DNA from: JBDSTZ01 sp039927975
GTDB taxonomy: Bacteria > Pseudomonadota > Gammaproteobacteria > Burkholderiales > Burkholderiaceae_D
DNA: 13,994 bases
Assembly: GCA_039927975.1 (NCBI GenBank)
Contig: JBDSTZ010000080.1
Span: 1 to 13,994 of the forward strand
Reading direction: 5' to 3'
Position 1 is the stretch's first letter; every line of letters starts with the position of its first letter. Below, in pieces: positions 13,386 through 13,994 of this stretch. The translations under genes were made by a program, and so were the position numbers. The notes beneath the pieces were generated by a model. The model searched no databases. It was not told the DNA's origin and saw only the letters and a list, made by a program, of their open reading frames with translations.

Positions 13386-13994
13386 ATGTTACTCAAATCG
13401 ATATTCACCCGCGCGCTGCTCGCGCTGGCAGTGGCCGGCGCCGCCGCTCCCGCCGTGGCCGGCCCGCTGTATCACGTCGCCATCGACACCCGTTCGCTCA
13501 GCGGCGACGCATATCTCGACCTGACTTTCACCGCCTTGAGCGGCGCGGCGCCGGCCACGGCGAGCGTGAGCAATTTTGTCGGCGTTGTCGGCGCCGATCG
13601 GCTGACCCAGGGAATGGTCGGCGGCGTCCTCGGTTCCACCGTCACATTCGGCAATCAGCAGACCTTCAATGAACTGCTGCAGCAAATAAGCCTGGGCAGT
13701 ATCCTCAGCTTCGACCTGGCCTTCAGTGAAAGCAAGACCGGCGCTATCGGCACGGATTTTGGCGTGGCGCTGGTGAGCGCCGCGCTGGACGACTATCTCG
13801 CCGGGACCAGCGGCAGCTTCATCGTGATCGGTCTCCTGCCGGGCAAGCCGGACACCGTTTCGGTGTCACTCCCGTTTGCCACGGTAACGGCAATCGCCGC
13901 CGTGCCGGAGCCGGCCGGGGCGGCGCTGTTTGTCGGCGGCTTGCTGTTAATGGGGATCGTGTCGCGGCGTCGCGCCTCGGCCGAGGCGCTAGGC
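13386..13994 (+). CDS. PEP-CTERM sorting domain protein (3' end cut by window)
   Basis: The reading frame stays open for 203 codons to the last base, with no stop in the window. A signal peptide (KSIFTRALLALAVAGAAAPAVA, residues 4-25) is followed by GPLYHVAIDTRSLSGDAYLDLTFTAL, resembling the NF038129-type PEP-CTERM proteins of Oxalobacteraceae as I recall them. At 173-196 there is a complete sorting tail: VPEP, a hydrophobic segment (about 177-192), then RRR. Such tails are processed by exosortase, releasing the protein to the cell surface or matrix. The body (26-170) is beta-rich with no known catalytic motif. The start is 14 bases after the GH98 stop, with a modest AAGAAAG site, so the two genes are probably co-transcribed. 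Only a few C-terminal residues should be missing. Confidence 0.85.
   Translation, partial: MLLKSIFTRALLALAVAGAAAPAVAGPLYHVAIDTRSLSGDAYLDLTFTALSGAAPATASVSNFVGVVGADRLTQGMVGGVLGSTVTFGNQQTFNELLQQISLGSILSFDLAFSESKTGAIGTDFGVALVSAALDDYLAGTSGSFIVIGLLPGKPDTVSVSLPFATVTAIAAVPEPAGAALFVGGLLLMGIVSRRRASAEALG

Overview
The window looks like chromosomal DNA of a high-GC betaproteobacterium, most likely Oxalobacteraceae (Massilia/Duganella type). I infer this from GC-rich codon use, a phasin gene (polyhydroxyalkanoate storage), a chemoreceptor ending in a DWETF pentapeptide, a PEP-CTERM protein, and several lipoprotein glycanases. No rRNA, tRNA, CRISPR array, insertion sequence or phage gene was seen. Placement is by recalled family resemblance, not a database search.

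Left part (1-4139), housekeeping and signalling: a truncated phasin gene runs leftward off the window. Divergent from it is a cytosine deaminase gene (codA-like) followed 17 bases later by a GNAT acetyltransferase gene, closed by a probable intrinsic terminator. Next is a complete methyl-accepting chemotaxis protein.

Right part (4173-13994), a glucuronoarabinoxylan-type utilisation block: a GH43 beta-xylosidase/arabinofuranosidase lipoprotein gene (minus strand) is divergent from a GH115 alpha-glucuronidase gene (plus strand). These are followed on the plus strand by a DUF4382 lipoprotein, a large GH98 lipoprotein with a CBM6-like module and, 14 bases after it, a PEP-CTERM protein that runs off the right edge. 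GH115 removes (methyl)glucuronic acid side chains from xylan, GH43 enzymes remove xylose or arabinose, and GH98 contains both blood-group endo-galactosidases and endo-xylanases acting on decorated xylans. The company here makes the xylanase reading of GH98 the more likely one. No TonB-dependent receptor, transporter or regulator of this block lies inside the window.

Regulation: a good sigma-70 promoter (TTGATA-18-TATAAT) faces GH115 with a LacI-family-like TAGCGCTA dyad just after its -10 box. A second site upstream of the DUF4382 gene matches it at 12 of 14 positions in inverted orientation, pointing to one regulator for both transcription units. Both plus-strand leaders also carry long hairpins: the GH115 leader has two mutually exclusive stems, and the DUF4382 leader a 13-bp stem with one bulge and AAGGAG at its tip. 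The best candidates for something undescribed are the GH98/DUF4382/PEP-CTERM surface set and these leader structures.
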